A stretch of DNA of 64,000 nucleotides from Modestobacter lapidis (GCA_019779905.1 JABAKE010000008.1:62001-126000); one strand, 5' to 3'; shown: positions 29,078-37,786, counted from the first letter of the stretch. The notes: generated from the letters alone by a model not told the origin. Numbers and translations: made by a program.

Positions 29078-30016
29078 TCAGTCGGCCTCCCCCTCCCGGA
29101 TCCGGGCCAGCCACTCCTCGGCGTCGGCGAACGCCGGGTCGGCCACGTGCTCGTCGACCGGCTTGCCCGGCAGGGCGTCCGCCCGCGGGTAGGAGCCCAG
29201 GAACCGCACATCGGCGCAGAGCCGGTGCAACGCGGCCAGCGCGTCCCCCACCCGGCGGTCGGCGACGTGCCCCTCGCAGTCGATGGAGAAGGAGTAGACG
29301 CCCAGGCGCTCCCTCGTCGGCCGCGACTCGATCCGGGTGAGGCTGATCCCCCGGACGGCGAACTCCGCGAGCAGGTCCAGCAGCGCGCCGGTCCGGTCGT
29401 CGACCACCACGGTGACGGTCGTCTTGTCCGCGCCGGTGGGTGCCGGCAGCGGCCCGGGCCGGGTGACCAGCACGAAGCGGGTCACCGCCCCCGGGTGGTC
29501 GGCGAGATCCTCGGCGAGCGCGGTCAGCCGGTACCGCTGCGCGGCGATCGGCGCGCACACCGCGGCGTCCCACTCGCCGGCGGCGACCCGGCGGGCGGCG
29601 TCGGCGGTGGAGGCGGCGACGACCACCTCGGCGCCGGGCAGCAACCCGGCGAGCCGGCTCCGGCACTGGGCCAGCGCGTGTGGATGGCTGGCGACCGTGC
29701 GGACGTCGGCGACCGTCGTCCCCGGGCGGACGGCGAGCACGAACGCCACCGCCAGGAAGACCTCCCGGGTGATCACCAGGGGCGCGCCGGTGACCAGCCC
29801 GTCCATCGTCGCGGGCACCGATCCCTCGACGGAGTTCTCCAACGGGACCAGGGCGGCGTCGCAGTTCCCGGCGCGCACGGCGGCCAGCGCGGCCCCCACG
29901 CTGGGCTCGGGGCGGGCCTCCTCCTCGCGAGGGGCACCGAGGATGCGGAGCGCGGCCTCGGCGAAGGTACCCTCGGGGCCGAGATAGGCGAACCTCGTCG
30001 GAGCTGTACCAGGCAT
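29078..30016 (-). CDS. pheA: Prephenate dehydratase
   Basis: 312 aa monofunctional enzyme converting prephenate to phenylpyruvate for phenylalanine synthesis. Catalytic domain residues 1-190: FAYLGPEGTFAEAALR at the N-terminus, PLENSVEGSVPATMDGL, and the TRFVLV motif with the catalytic Thr. The ACT regulatory domain at about 205-285 includes GISLTRIESRPTRE, the ESRP phenylalanine-binding motif, so feedback inhibition is expected. There is no fused chorismate mutase. ATG 30016 is 6 nt after TACCCT. It diverges from the first diguanylate cyclase gene, 113 bp apart. Confidence 0.95.
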   Translation of the reverse strand: MPGTAPTRFAYLGPEGTFAEAALRILGAPREEEARPEPSVGAALAAVRAGNCDAALVPLENSVEGSVPATMDGLVTGAPLVITREVFLAVAFVLAVRPGTTVADVRTVASHPHALAQCRSRLAGLLPGAEVVVAASTADAARRVAAGEWDAAVCAPIAAQRYRLTALAEDLADHPGAVTRFVLVTRPGPLPAPTGADKTTVTVVVDDRTGALLDLLAEFAVRGISLTRIESRPTRERLGVYSFSIDCEGHVADRRVGDALAALHRLCADVRFLGSYPRADALPGKPVDEHVADPAFADAEEWLARIREGEAD

Positions 30017-30129
30017 CCGGCGAGGGTAGTGCGGCCGTGTCGGGGCAGGCGCCCGGCACGGGGGGAGCTGCCTCGTCACCGGCCGGTTGCGCAGCTGCTG
30101 CGTCAACCGTCAGTTGACTGGAGGAATCC

Positions 30130-31953
30130 GTGACCCCCGGGCCCGAGGCCGTCGACGAGCAGCAGCTCGAGGCGGCCCGCTGGCGCCTGCTCGCCGTCAG
30201 CGACGCAGGGGACGCCGGGGCCTTCGGCACCGAGTTCGCCGCGGTCGAGGGTGCGTTCCGCACCGCCGGCTCGCCGTGCTGGGACGCCTGGGCCGGTGCC
30301 TTCGCCGCCCGCACGCAGCTGGACGGCGGCGACCTGGACGCTGCTGCCGCCGACGTCGCCGCCGCCCGCGCCGACCTGGAACGCTGCCCGCCGACGGCCG
30401 AGCGCGCGCTCACCCTGGCCTACCTGGCGCACGTCGAGGTGGCCGCCGACCGCCTCGACGCGGCCCTGCACCTGGCCGTCGACGCCAGCCTGCTCGCCGA
30501 CCAGGCCGGCACCGGCGAGCCCAGCCGCGCGCTGCACCAGGCCCACTACTGGCTCTCCCGGGCGCTCACCCTGCTCGACCTCGAGGAGCTCGCCGCCGCC
30601 CAGGCGTTGCGCGGCTCCCGGGTCGCCGACGCGCTGCCCGACGTCGCCGACCGCTGGCGCCTGCTGCGGCTGAGCGCCCAGCAGCACGCGGAGCTGGCCC
30701 AGACCGTGCACCGGCGTGGCGACCTCCCCCGCTCCCGCGAGCTGGCCGCGGTGGCGCTGGGCTGCGCCACCTCCGCCCGGGAACTCCCCTGGAGCGCACC
30801 GGAGCCCGAGGAGGACCTGCTCGCGGTGGTGACCGCCTGGGCGATGACGCTCGCCGGGCAGCTGGACGAGGCGCTGACCCCGCTGCGCCGGGTGCGCGGA
30901 CGGATCGAGGGCGACGGCGGCGGCCTGCACCTGCTCGGCCACGCCGACCTGGTGCTCGCCCGGTTGCTGTTCTCCCTCGGCGAGCGCGACGCGGCCGCGG
31001 CGGTCACCGGCACGTCCGCCGCCCAGCCGGTTCCCGCGCCGGCACCGACCGGGCCCGGCGAGGAGGCCATCGACCTGCTGGTGGACGCGGCCGGCGCGTT
31101 CGCCGCCGCCGGCGACCGGCGGCGGTACCGCCAGTGCCTGCTGGAGCTCGGCCAGGCATCGGCCACGCTGGGCCACAGCGCCGAGGCCCTGCACTGGCTG
31201 GAGGCCTACCGCGCCGAGACCACCCGCGCCCACCTCCGCGGGCGCGAGCTCTGGGCCGAGATGTTCGTGCGCCGCAGCCGGCTGCGAGAGGCGCAGCGAC
31301 AGACCGCCGTCCTCCGCCGGCACGCGATGGAGGACGCCCTGACCGGGCTGGGCAACCGGCGCAACGCCGAGCGGCGGATGGCCGAGCTCGACTTCGAGGC
31401 CGGCCCGGTCTCGCTGGCCGTGGTCGACGTCGACGGGTTCAAGGCCGTCAACGACGCCAGCTCCCACGTGCACGGGGACGCGGTGCTGCGCCGGATCGCC
31501 GAGCTGTTGCGGGTGCACAGCCGCACCGGTGACGAGGTGTACCGCTGGGCCGGTGACGAGTTCGTCGTGCTGCTGCCCGCGACCGCCGAGCCACAGGCCG
31601 TGGTCGCCATGGAGCGGCTGCGCACCGCCGTCGCCGACGCCGACTGGGCCGCGCTGCCGGTGCACCGGCCGATCACGGTCAGCATCGGGGTCGCGACCGC
31701 CGCCCCCGACCGGGTCGGCGGCCCGCACTCGTGGCGGGCCCTGTTCGACTCCGCCGACCTGCACCTGTTCGGCGCCAAGCGCAGCGGGCGCAACCGGGTG
31801 CGCGCGACGACCGCCGGCCAGGCCGGCACCCAGCCCGCCGGCCGCCCGCTGCCGATGACCGCCTCCGTGGACGACCTGGTCGCCGAGGTCCTCGGCAGCC
31901 AGGCCGCCCGGCCGCCGGGCTGGGCGTTCGACGACGGCGAGGTGGCCTCGTGA
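30130..31953 (+). CDS. Diguanylate cyclase with N-terminal TPR-like domain
   Basis: 607 aa cytoplasmic protein. Residues 1-385 are Ala/Leu/Glu-rich helical repeats of TPR or SARP-bacterial-transcriptional-activator-like type, probably for protein contacts. Residues about 400-560 are a GGDEF domain (ALTGLGNRRNAERR, VDVDGFKAVND). The active-site motif is AGDEF (474-478), a functional variant, and the product-inhibition I-site RxxD is present (Arg465-Asp468). It should make cyclic di-GMP from two GTP. A 40-residue tail follows. GTG 30130 has GGAGGA upstream. It is paralogous to the next gene in both halves; both are on the plus strand and may be co-transcribed. Confidence 0.9.
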   Translation: MTPGPEAVDEQQLEAARWRLLAVSDAGDAGAFGTEFAAVEGAFRTAGSPCWDAWAGAFAARTQLDGGDLDAAAADVAAARADLERCPPTAERALTLAYLAHVEVAADRLDAALHLAVDASLLADQAGTGEPSRALHQAHYWLSRALTLLDLEELAAAQALRGSRVADALPDVADRWRLLRLSAQQHAELAQTVHRRGDLPRSRELAAVALGCATSARELPWSAPEPEEDLLAVVTAWAMTLAGQLDEALTPLRRVRGRIEGDGGGLHLLGHADLVLARLLFSLGERDAAAAVTGTSAAQPVPAPAPTGPGEEAIDLLVDAAGAFAAAGDRRRYRQCLLELGQASATLGHSAEALHWLEAYRAETTRAHLRGRELWAEMFVRRSRLREAQRQTAVLRRHAMEDALTGLGNRRNAERRMAELDFEAGPVSLAVVDVDGFKAVNDASSHVHGDAVLRRIAELLRVHSRTGDEVYRWAGDEFVVLLPATAEPQAVVAMERLRTAVADADWAALPVHRPITVSIGVATAAPDRVGGPHSWRALFDSADLHLFGAKRSGRNRVRATTAGQAGTQPAGRPLPMTASVDDLVAEVLGSQAARPPGWAFDDGEVAS

Positions 31954-32026
31954 GCGAGCTCGCGAGCTCACGCAGGAGCACAGCAACCGGGCGAAGCTGC
32001 CCGACGAGCGCCAGCGAGGAGGGGCA
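31951..32026 (+). other. Structured intergenic element between two cyclase genes
   Basis: Begins at the TGA of the first cyclase gene with the perfect 14-bp palindrome GAGCTCGCGAGCTC (31956-31969) and ends with GAGGAGGGGCA, the ribosome site of the next gene. The palindrome contains CTCGCGAGCTC, identical to the core of repeats R1 and R7, but the flanking AAAGGACC and outer stem are absent. It may be a second, related dispersed element. Confidence 0.4.
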
Positions 32027-34960
32027 ATGAACCTGCGCGCCTCGCGGGGCCCCCGCGGCCCGGCCGGCAGCCCGGGCCGCGCGCGACGTGCCAGCAGGGC
32101 GCAGGTGCGTGACTCCCGGGCCGGCACCAGGCACAGTGCGCTCGTGCCACCCGGAGTCCTGCACCAGCAGGTGACCTCGGCGCTGGCCAACGGGCAGCTG
32201 GACACCGCCGAGGCGCTGCTCGCCGAGATCGACGGCGCGCTCGCGGTGCCGGCCACCGAGCCCGGCACCCCGCCGCTGCCGCCACTGGCCCGGGCCTGGG
32301 CCGACACGCTGCACGCCGAGCTGCTGGTCCGCCGGCTGCGGCGGGCCGGCTGGTCGCTGGTCGGCGACCCGCTCGTCGAGGGCGGCCCCGAGCAGGATGC
32401 CGCCCTGGATCTGCACACCGGCGTCGCCGGGCTGCACGACCCAGCGACGGCCACACCCACCCCGGCGCCGGCCACCGACGGCCGCGCCGAGTCCGCGACG
32501 CACGCCGCGCTGGCGATCGCCCTGGTGCGGTCGGCGCGGGCGGCCTTCGACGCCCAGGACGACGATCTCCAGCGTGCCGCCGGCCTGGCCCGGCACGCCC
32601 GCATCGAGCTGCTCTCCCGCCGGGTCGACGCCGCGATGGACGAAGCGGTCGAGGCGGCCAGCCTGCTCGACCCGGGCCTCCCCCCGACCCCGCTGCTGGT
32701 GCACACGCTGTGCTCACTGGCCGGCGTGCTGGCCGACCTCGAGCTCATGCCGCTCGCCCTGGACTACCAGCGTCGCGCGGCCGACACCGCCGAGCTGGCC
32801 GCCCAGCAAACTCCCGGCGAGCCGCGTCCGGACGGGCGGACGGCATCCGCGGTCGCCGCCGAGGCCGCCACCCGGCTCGCCGCGCTGTGCGCCGAGGTCG
32901 GTGAGGGCCTGCTCGACGAGGACGCCCCGGAGGCGGCGGCGCCCCGGTTCGCCGAGGCCCGCGAGCTCACCGTCCGGGCGCTGGGCCGGCTGCCCACCGA
33001 CGACCCGGGGGTGCTGGAGGCGCAGGTCGTGCACGGCTGGGCGCTGGCCGGCCTGGGCGAGCACGAGGCCGCCGTCACGCTGCTGCGGTCGGCCGTACCC
33101 GCCACGGAGGCCGCCGACGAGGCCGAGCTGACCGCCTCGGCCCAGCTCGGGCTGGGCCGTGCGCTGCGCCGGTCCGACGACCGTCGCGCGGCCGACGACC
33201 ACCTCGCGGCGGCGCTGGCGCTGGCCACCGAGCAGGGCCTGCCCCGGCTGCGGCGGGCCGCGCTGCGGGAGCTGTGCACGCTGCACGCCGAGCTGGACGA
33301 CGCCGCCCGGGCGCTGCCGTACCTGCAGGCCTACCTCGCCGACGAGCTCGACCGGGTCGATGAGCGACGCACCCGCTGGGTGGAGCTCTTCGGCCGCCGC
33401 AAGAGCCTGCTGGAGACCGAGCGGGCCGCCGGGCAGCTGCGCCGGCAGGCCTACGAGGACCCGCTCACGCACCTCCCCAACCGGCGGTACGCCGAGGCCC
33501 GGCTGGACGGGCTGCTCACCGCGGGCAGCGTGCCGGCGCTGGCCGTCGTCGACATCGACCGGTTCAAGTCGATCAACGACGCCGCCGGCCACCCGGGCGG
33601 TGACGCGGTGCTGCGGGCCGTCGGCCAGCTGCTGGTCGACGGGTGCCGCGACACCGACGAGGTGTGCCGCTGGGCCGGCGACGAGTTCGTCATCCTGCTC
33701 CCCGACACCACCGCCGAGCAGGGCGAGCGGGCGATGGAGCGCATCCGCCGCTCGATCGCGGTGCACGACTGGTCCTCCCTCGGCGTCGACGTGCCGGTCA
33801 CGATCAGCGTGGGCGTCGCCTCCGCGGCCCGCGGCGACGACCGCCGCACCCTGTTCGCCGCCGCTGACGGCGTGCTCTACGAGGCCAAGCGCGGCGGCCG
33901 CGACCGCGTGGTCCGGCTGTCCGGGGTGACCCAGACGCTCGCCGACGACGGCGCCCTCGGCACCGGGGACACGCCCGACGACACGCCCGGTGACACGCCC
34001 GCCGCGAGCGGGCCGGCGCCTGCCGACACGGCCTCCGCCGACGTCCCCGGCACGGCCGGGCCGGCGGTTAGGGTCGGCGACGTGAGCGCCCGACCGCTGG
34101 AGGACGACCCCGGATACCGGGCCGACGACGACGCCGACGACCTCGCCGACGCCGCGGGCGGGTTCGCCCCGCTGCTCGTCGAGCCCCCGGCCGACGAGGC
34201 GCCGGCCCGCCCGCGCAGCCCGCTGGACGAGCTGTTCGGCGGCGGCCCGCGCGCCACCGGAACCCGCACCATCTCCCCGGCCGCGCCGCCGGCGCCGGTC
34301 GCCGGCACCGCGGCCGCGCCGTCCCGCGAGCCGGCCGTGCCGGTCGGCCCGGACATCATCTGGGGCACCGGCCGCAGCACCGAGCAGGTGCTGGCCCTGG
34401 TGCGTGCGGCCCGCCGCGAGTTCCCCGACCGCGCCGCCCTGGTGGTCCGGGCCGACGCCGACACCTTGGTCGCCCTGGCCAGCGAGCACGACGCGTACAC
34501 GACGATGGACCACGCCGCGATGTCCTGCGCCGTCGGCCCGCTGCCCGAGCCGGTGGGCCGGGTCGGCGTGCTGTGCGCCAGCAGCGGCGACACCCCGATC
34601 GCGGCCGAGGCCGCCTTCGTCGCCCGGGTCACCGGTACCGCGGTCGTCCGGGTCGACGACGTCGGGGGCAGCCGCCTGCGCCCGCTGCTCACCGACTCGT
34701 CGCTGCTCACCGAGGTCGACTGCCTGGTCGTCGTCGCCGGGCTGGATGCCGCGCTCGCCGGCGTGGTCAGCGGCCTCACCGAGGTCCCGATCGTCGCCGT
34801 TCCCACCTCGGCCGGGCAGCCGAACTCCTTCGGCGGCTTCGGCGCGCTGCTGACCATGCTGAACTCCGCCGCCCCCGGCGTCGTGGTCAGCAACATCGAC
34901 AACGGCTGGTCGGCCGGGGTCTTCGCGGCAAGGATCGCGCGGCGGAGTAGCCGGGGTTGA
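32027..34960 (+). CDS. larB: Diguanylate cyclase fused in frame to LarB (nickel-pincer cofactor carboxylase)
   Basis: One open frame of 977 codons. Residues about 40-440 are TPR-like helices paralogous to the preceding protein. Residues about 465-620 are a GGDEF domain (AGDEF 550-554, I-site Arg541-Asp544, VDIDRFKSINDA), probably active. After a disordered Pro/Ala/Asp-rich linker, residues about 775-972 are LarB, a PurE-like enzyme that in lactobacilli carboxylates and hydrolyses NaAD for the Ni-pincer nucleotide: IIWGTGRSTEQVLAL, CASSGDTPIAAEAAF, VPTSAGQPNSFGGFGALLTML, NIDNGWSAGV. The family cysteine in MLNSC is Ala948 here. No stop separates the two parts; an internal GTG at 34082 (codon 686), 7 nt after TAGGGT, could also make free LarB. 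larC follows. The first 40 residues are poorly conserved, so the true start may be the GTG near codon 40. Confidence 0.85.
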   Translation: MNLRASRGPRGPAGSPGRARRASRAQVRDSRAGTRHSALVPPGVLHQQVTSALANGQLDTAEALLAEIDGALAVPATEPGTPPLPPLARAWADTLHAELLVRRLRRAGWSLVGDPLVEGGPEQDAALDLHTGVAGLHDPATATPTPAPATDGRAESATHAALAIALVRSARAAFDAQDDDLQRAAGLARHARIELLSRRVDAAMDEAVEAASLLDPGLPPTPLLVHTLCSLAGVLADLELMPLALDYQRRAADTAELAAQQTPGEPRPDGRTASAVAAEAATRLAALCAEVGEGLLDEDAPEAAAPRFAEARELTVRALGRLPTDDPGVLEAQVVHGWALAGLGEHEAAVTLLRSAVPATEAADEAELTASAQLGLGRALRRSDDRRAADDHLAAALALATEQGLPRLRRAALRELCTLHAELDDAARALPYLQAYLADELDRVDERRTRWVELFGRRKSLLETERAAGQLRRQAYEDPLTHLPNRRYAEARLDGLLTAGSVPALAVVDIDRFKSINDAAGHPGGDAVLRAVGQLLVDGCRDTDEVCRWAGDEFVILLPDTTAEQGERAMERIRRSIAVHDWSSLGVDVPVTISVGVASAARGDDRRTLFAAADGVLYEAKRGGRDRVVRLSGVTQTLADDGALGTGDTPDDTPGDTPAASGPAPADTASADVPGTAGPAVRVGDVSARPLEDDPGYRADDDADDLADAAGGFAPLLVEPPADEAPARPRSPLDELFGGGPRATGTRTISPAAPPAPVAGTAAAPSREPAVPVGPDIIWGTGRSTEQVLALVRAARREFPDRAALVVRADADTLVALASEHDAYTTMDHAAMSCAVGPLPEPVGRVGVLCASSGDTPIAAEAAFVARVTGTAVVRVDDVGGSRLRPLLTDSSLLTEVDCLVVVAGLDAALAGVVSGLTEVPIVAVPTSAGQPNSFGGFGALLTMLNSAAPGVVVSNIDNGWSAGVFAARIARRSSRG
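34069..34084 (+). promoter_or_regulatory. Putative internal leaderless promoter and start for LarB
   Basis: Hexamer TAGGGT (34069-34074), seven bases, then GTG (34082-34084) in frame with LarB. The layout matches the other leaderless starts of this window. It would give a 292-aa LarB without the cyclase. Coding constraint alone could also produce the hexamer. Confidence 0.5.
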
Positions 34961-35165
34961 TGATGCGGACCGCGCAGCGGGCCGGGTGCTCGGTCGTCGC
35001 GACGGACCCGACTTCCGGACCGAGCCACACGGGGATGCGGTGACGGTCCAGCCGGACCGGGGGACGGCTCCTGGCCGGAGTGGCCTCGTCGCGGGGGCCG
35101 GAGGCTCCCCGACGGGGACACGGTCAACGGCTCCACGCCAGCCGGGAACGGCACGTGGCCGCGGT

Positions 35166-35196
35166 GTCGTCCGGAGGACGACAGTGTCATCGATGA
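35166..35196. promoter_or_regulatory. Palindromes upstream of larC
   Basis: GTCGTCC, GGA, GGACGAC (35166-35182) and the perfect 10-bp palindrome TCATCGATGA (35187-35196), which contains the GATGAT hexamer ending 6 nt before the larC ATG. The rest of the 243-bp gap from 34961 shows no gene or riboswitch that I recognise. Confidence 0.4.
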
Positions 35197-35203
35197 TCAC
35201 GGC

Positions 35204-36400
35204 ATGACCATCGGGTGGTTGGACTGCTCCGCCGGCGCGAGCGGCGACATGCTGCTCGGGGCGCTCGTGGACGCCGGGGTACCGCTCAGGGTGCTGTCCG
35301 CGGCCGTCGCCGCGCTGCCGGTGGAGCCGGTGACGCTCACCGCGGAGCCGGTCACCCGGCACGGGCTGGGTGCCACCCGGGTGCACGTGCACGCACCGGC
35401 CAGCGACGTGCACCGCACCTGGGCCGACGTCCGCGGCCTGCTCGCCACCGCCGCGCTGCCCCCGGCCGTCCGGGACGGCGCGCTGGCCGTCTTCGGGCGG
35501 CTGGCCGCGGCCGAGGGGCGGGTGCACCGGGTTCCACCCGCCGAGGTGCACTTCCACGAGGTCGGCGCCCTCGACGCGCTGGCCGACGTCGTCGGCGTGG
35601 TCGCCGGGTTCGAGCACCTCGCGCTCGCCCGGCTGTCGGCCTCACCGGTGGCGCTGGGCAGCGGCTCGGCCCGCGGCGCGCACGGCGTCGTCCCGGTCCC
35701 CGGGCCCGCCGTCCTCGAGCTCCTCGCCGGCGTGCCCGTCGTCGCCGGGCCGGTGCCGGCGGAGACCTGCACGCCCACGGGCGCGGCGCTGCTGGCCGCC
35801 CGGGTCCAGCAGTGGACGACGCTGCCGCCGATGCGGGTGCAGCGGGTCGGCAGCGGCGCCGGCGGCCGCGACCCCGTCGAGCACCCCAACCTGGTCCGGC
35901 TCGTCCTCGGTGAGCCCGCCGACGCCGCCGCCGGCGAACCCGGCGGCGGCGACCTGGTGCTGGAGGCGAACGTCGACGACCTGGACCCGCGGCTGTGGCC
36001 CGGGGTGCTCACCGACCTGCTCGCCGCCGGTGCCGCCGACGCCTGGCTGACCCCGATCCTGATGAAGAAGGGCCGGCCTGCGCACACCCTGTCGGTGCTC
36101 TGCGCCCCGGCGCGGCTGGCCGCCGTGCAGCAGGTGGTGCTGTCGGCGAGCTCCACCATCGGGCTCCGCCGTTCCGCGGTGTCCAAGCTGGCCCTGGACC
36201 GCACCCAGGGCCACGTTCCGGTGCTGGGCGGGGAGGTCGGGGTGAAGGTGGCCCGGTCGGCCGGCCGGGTGGTGAACGTGAGCGTCGAGTTCGACGACGT
36301 CGCCGCGCTCGCCGGGGCACTGGCCCTGCCGGTCAAGGAGGTGCTGCGCGCCGCGACCGCCGCCGCCGAGCGCGCGCACCCCGTCGAGCCCGGGGCCTGA
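35204..36400 (+). CDS. larC: Nickel insertion protein LarC
   Basis: 398 aa LarC-family protein, the CTP-dependent cyclometallase that inserts Ni into the pincer nucleotide cofactor used by lactate racemase and related enzymes. The N-terminal domain begins WLDCSAGASGDMLLGALVDAG and has the metal-rich segment EVHFHEVGALDALADVVG; CTPTGAALLA is also conserved. The C-terminal domain has EANVDDLDPRLWPGVL, LTPILMKKGRPAHTLSVLC and the STIGLR block. Unlike lactobacilli, where larC is split by a programmed frameshift (larC1/C2), this is one uninterrupted gene. It follows the cyclase-LarB fusion by 243 bp. LarE and a racemase LarA are not in the window. Confidence 0.94.
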   Translation: MTIGWLDCSAGASGDMLLGALVDAGVPLRVLSAAVAALPVEPVTLTAEPVTRHGLGATRVHVHAPASDVHRTWADVRGLLATAALPPAVRDGALAVFGRLAAAEGRVHRVPPAEVHFHEVGALDALADVVGVVAGFEHLALARLSASPVALGSGSARGAHGVVPVPGPAVLELLAGVPVVAGPVPAETCTPTGAALLAARVQQWTTLPPMRVQRVGSGAGGRDPVEHPNLVRLVLGEPADAAAGEPGGGDLVLEANVDDLDPRLWPGVLTDLLAAGAADAWLTPILMKKGRPAHTLSVLCAPARLAAVQQVVLSASSTIGLRRSAVSKLALDRTQGHVPVLGGEVGVKVARSAGRVVNVSVEFDDVAALAGALALPVKEVLRAATAAAERAHPVEPGA

Positions 36401-36482
36401 TCCCGCCGGCGCCGTCGCCTACCCTCGTCCGGCGAGAGGGGCAGCAGCCCTGGCCCGGTCGTGTGAGCAGAGAAGAGCAGGC

Positions 36483-37079
36483 GTGGTCCCCTCGGTCATC
36501 CTGGCCGCGTTCGTGCTGGTCCTGCCGGTCGAACTCCCCGACAAGACGCTGTTCGCGACGCTGGTGCTGGCCACCCGCTTCCCGGCCCTGCCGGTGTTCG
36601 TCGGCGTCGGCACCGCATTCGGCCTGCAGGTCGCCATCGCCGTCACGGCCGGCAGCCTGCTCTCGCTGCTGCCCGAGGCCCTCGTCACCGGAGTGGTCGC
36701 GGTGCTGTTCCTGGTCGGCGCCGTCCTGCTGTGGCGCAGCGCGACCAGCGCCCCCGACGAGGATGCCACCGCGCAGACCCGGGAGAACACCTCGTTCCTC
36801 CGCGCCGCCGCCATCTCCTTCGGGGTGCTCTTTGCGGCCGAGTGGGGCGATCTGTCCCAGCTGGCCACCGCCGGCCTGGCCGCCCGCTACGACGAGCCGG
36901 TGTCGGTCTTCCTCGGCGCCTGGGCCGCGCTGCTGGTCGTCTCCGGCCTGGCCGCCTTCCTGGGCAGGAGGCTGGCCGACCGGCTGCCGGTGGCGATGAT
37001 CCGCCGGGTGGCAGCCGTGCTGTTCCTGGTCTTCGCCGTCATCGCGATCGTCGAGACCGTCCGCACGCTCACGGCCTGA
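36483..37079 (+). CDS. TMEM165/GDT1-family cation transporter
   Basis: 198 aa membrane protein with six helices in two repeats. Each repeat carries the family motif: ELPDKTLFATLVLATR in helix 1 (residues 17-32, E-x-x-D-K-T) and EWGDLSQLATAG in helix 4 (about 119-130, E-x-G-D-x-S/T). Bacterial members (for example MneA and related proteins) export Mn2+; plant and yeast members move Mn2+ or Ca2+. The acidic loop between halves (APDEDATAQTREN) is typical. GTG 36483 has only a weak ribosome site; TACCCT at 36420-36425 may be the -10. Manganese riboswitches often precede such genes, but I see none. It lies 82 bp after larC. Confidence 0.9.
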   Translation: MVPSVILAAFVLVLPVELPDKTLFATLVLATRFPALPVFVGVGTAFGLQVAIAVTAGSLLSLLPEALVTGVVAVLFLVGAVLLWRSATSAPDEDATAQTRENTSFLRAAAISFGVLFAAEWGDLSQLATAGLAARYDEPVSVFLGAWAALLVVSGLAAFLGRRLADRLPVAMIRRVAAVLFLVFAVIAIVETVRTLTA

Positions 37080-37146
37080 CCCGGAGGGGGCAGATCCCGC
37101 CCCGCCGTCCTCAAGACGGCCCGGCGGACGGTCGACGTCCTGAGCG

Positions 37147-37165
37147 GGGGCCGACAGCCGGCCCC
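37147..37165 (+). terminator. GC-rich hairpin upstream of GGDEF gene
   Basis: GGGGCCG, ACAGC, CGGCCCC: 7-bp perfect stem 17-35 bp before the next start codon. It could terminate the larC-GDT1 transcript or shape the leader of the next gene. Confidence 0.35.
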
Positions 37166-37181
37166 GGGACGGGAGTGGGTC

Positions 37182-37769
37182 ATGGACGCGGTCCGGCTGG
37201 AGCAGTCGCAGGACCTCCTGGTGCAGACGGCGGCGGTCGTCGCCGCGCAGCGGGAGTTCGCCTCCCGGCTGCGCAGCCGCACGATCCGCGACCCGCTCAC
37301 CGGCCTGCCCGTGCGCAGCCTGCTGGTCGACCGGCTCGAGCTGTCGCTGGCCGCGGCCGGCCCCGGCTCCGGGCGCCTGGCCGTGCTCTCCTGCGACCTG
37401 GACGGCCTGGCCAGCCTCGAGCACCGGCACGGCCCGACGGTGGCCGACACCGCCCGCGGTGAGGTCGCCGGCCGGCTGGTGGCCGCCGTCCGCCAGGGCG
37501 ACCTGGTCGCCCGGGTCGGCACCCAGACCTTCGTCCTGCTGTGCCCGGGGATCGTCGTCCCCGAGGACGCCGAGGGCATCGCGGAGCGGGTGGCCGCCTC
37601 GTTCGACGAGCCGCTGCGCCCCGATCCCGACGTCGCCGCACCCGTGCGGATCAGCGTGGGGGCGGCCCTGTCCGGCCGGGATTCCACGCCGGCGTCCCTG
37701 CTCGCTGCCGCCGATCAGGCGATGGCCCGGGTCCGTGCCGACCGGCTGGCCGCCGGCCGCACCGACTGA
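37182..37769 (+). CDS. Degenerate GGDEF-domain protein
   Basis: 195 aa consisting of a short helical lead and one GGDEF domain (RDPLTGLPVRSLLVDRLEL, CDLDGLASLEHRHG). The active-site motif reads GTQTF at residues 113-117 in place of GGDEF, and the substrate-contact D/N pair (KxxND) is lost, so it cannot make cyclic di-GMP. The I-site-like RQGD (RxxD) precedes it, so product binding may be retained. Its sequence is close to the GGDEF domain of the next gene (DPLTGLP, RSLLVDRL, FVLLCPGI), which points to tandem duplication followed by decay. It ends 17 bp before that gene and may regulate it. Confidence 0.87.
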   Translation: MDAVRLEQSQDLLVQTAAVVAAQREFASRLRSRTIRDPLTGLPVRSLLVDRLELSLAAAGPGSGRLAVLSCDLDGLASLEHRHGPTVADTARGEVAGRLVAAVRQGDLVARVGTQTFVLLCPGIVVPEDAEGIAERVAASFDEPLRPDPDVAAPVRISVGAALSGRDSTPASLLAAADQAMARVRADRLAAGRTD

Positions 37770-37786
37770 CGCCCGCCCGTCCCGCC

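Noticed and set aside
34986-35207. 73-codon open frame between larB and larC
   Set aside because: Composition is typical of noncoding GC-rich DNA, it overlaps the larC start and palindromes, and it has no recognisable motif or ribosome site.
36401-36482. Manganese (yybP-ykoY) riboswitch before the GDT1 transporter
   Set aside because: Such transporters are often controlled this way, but the 82-bp gap is too short and lacks the conserved paired loops of that RNA.
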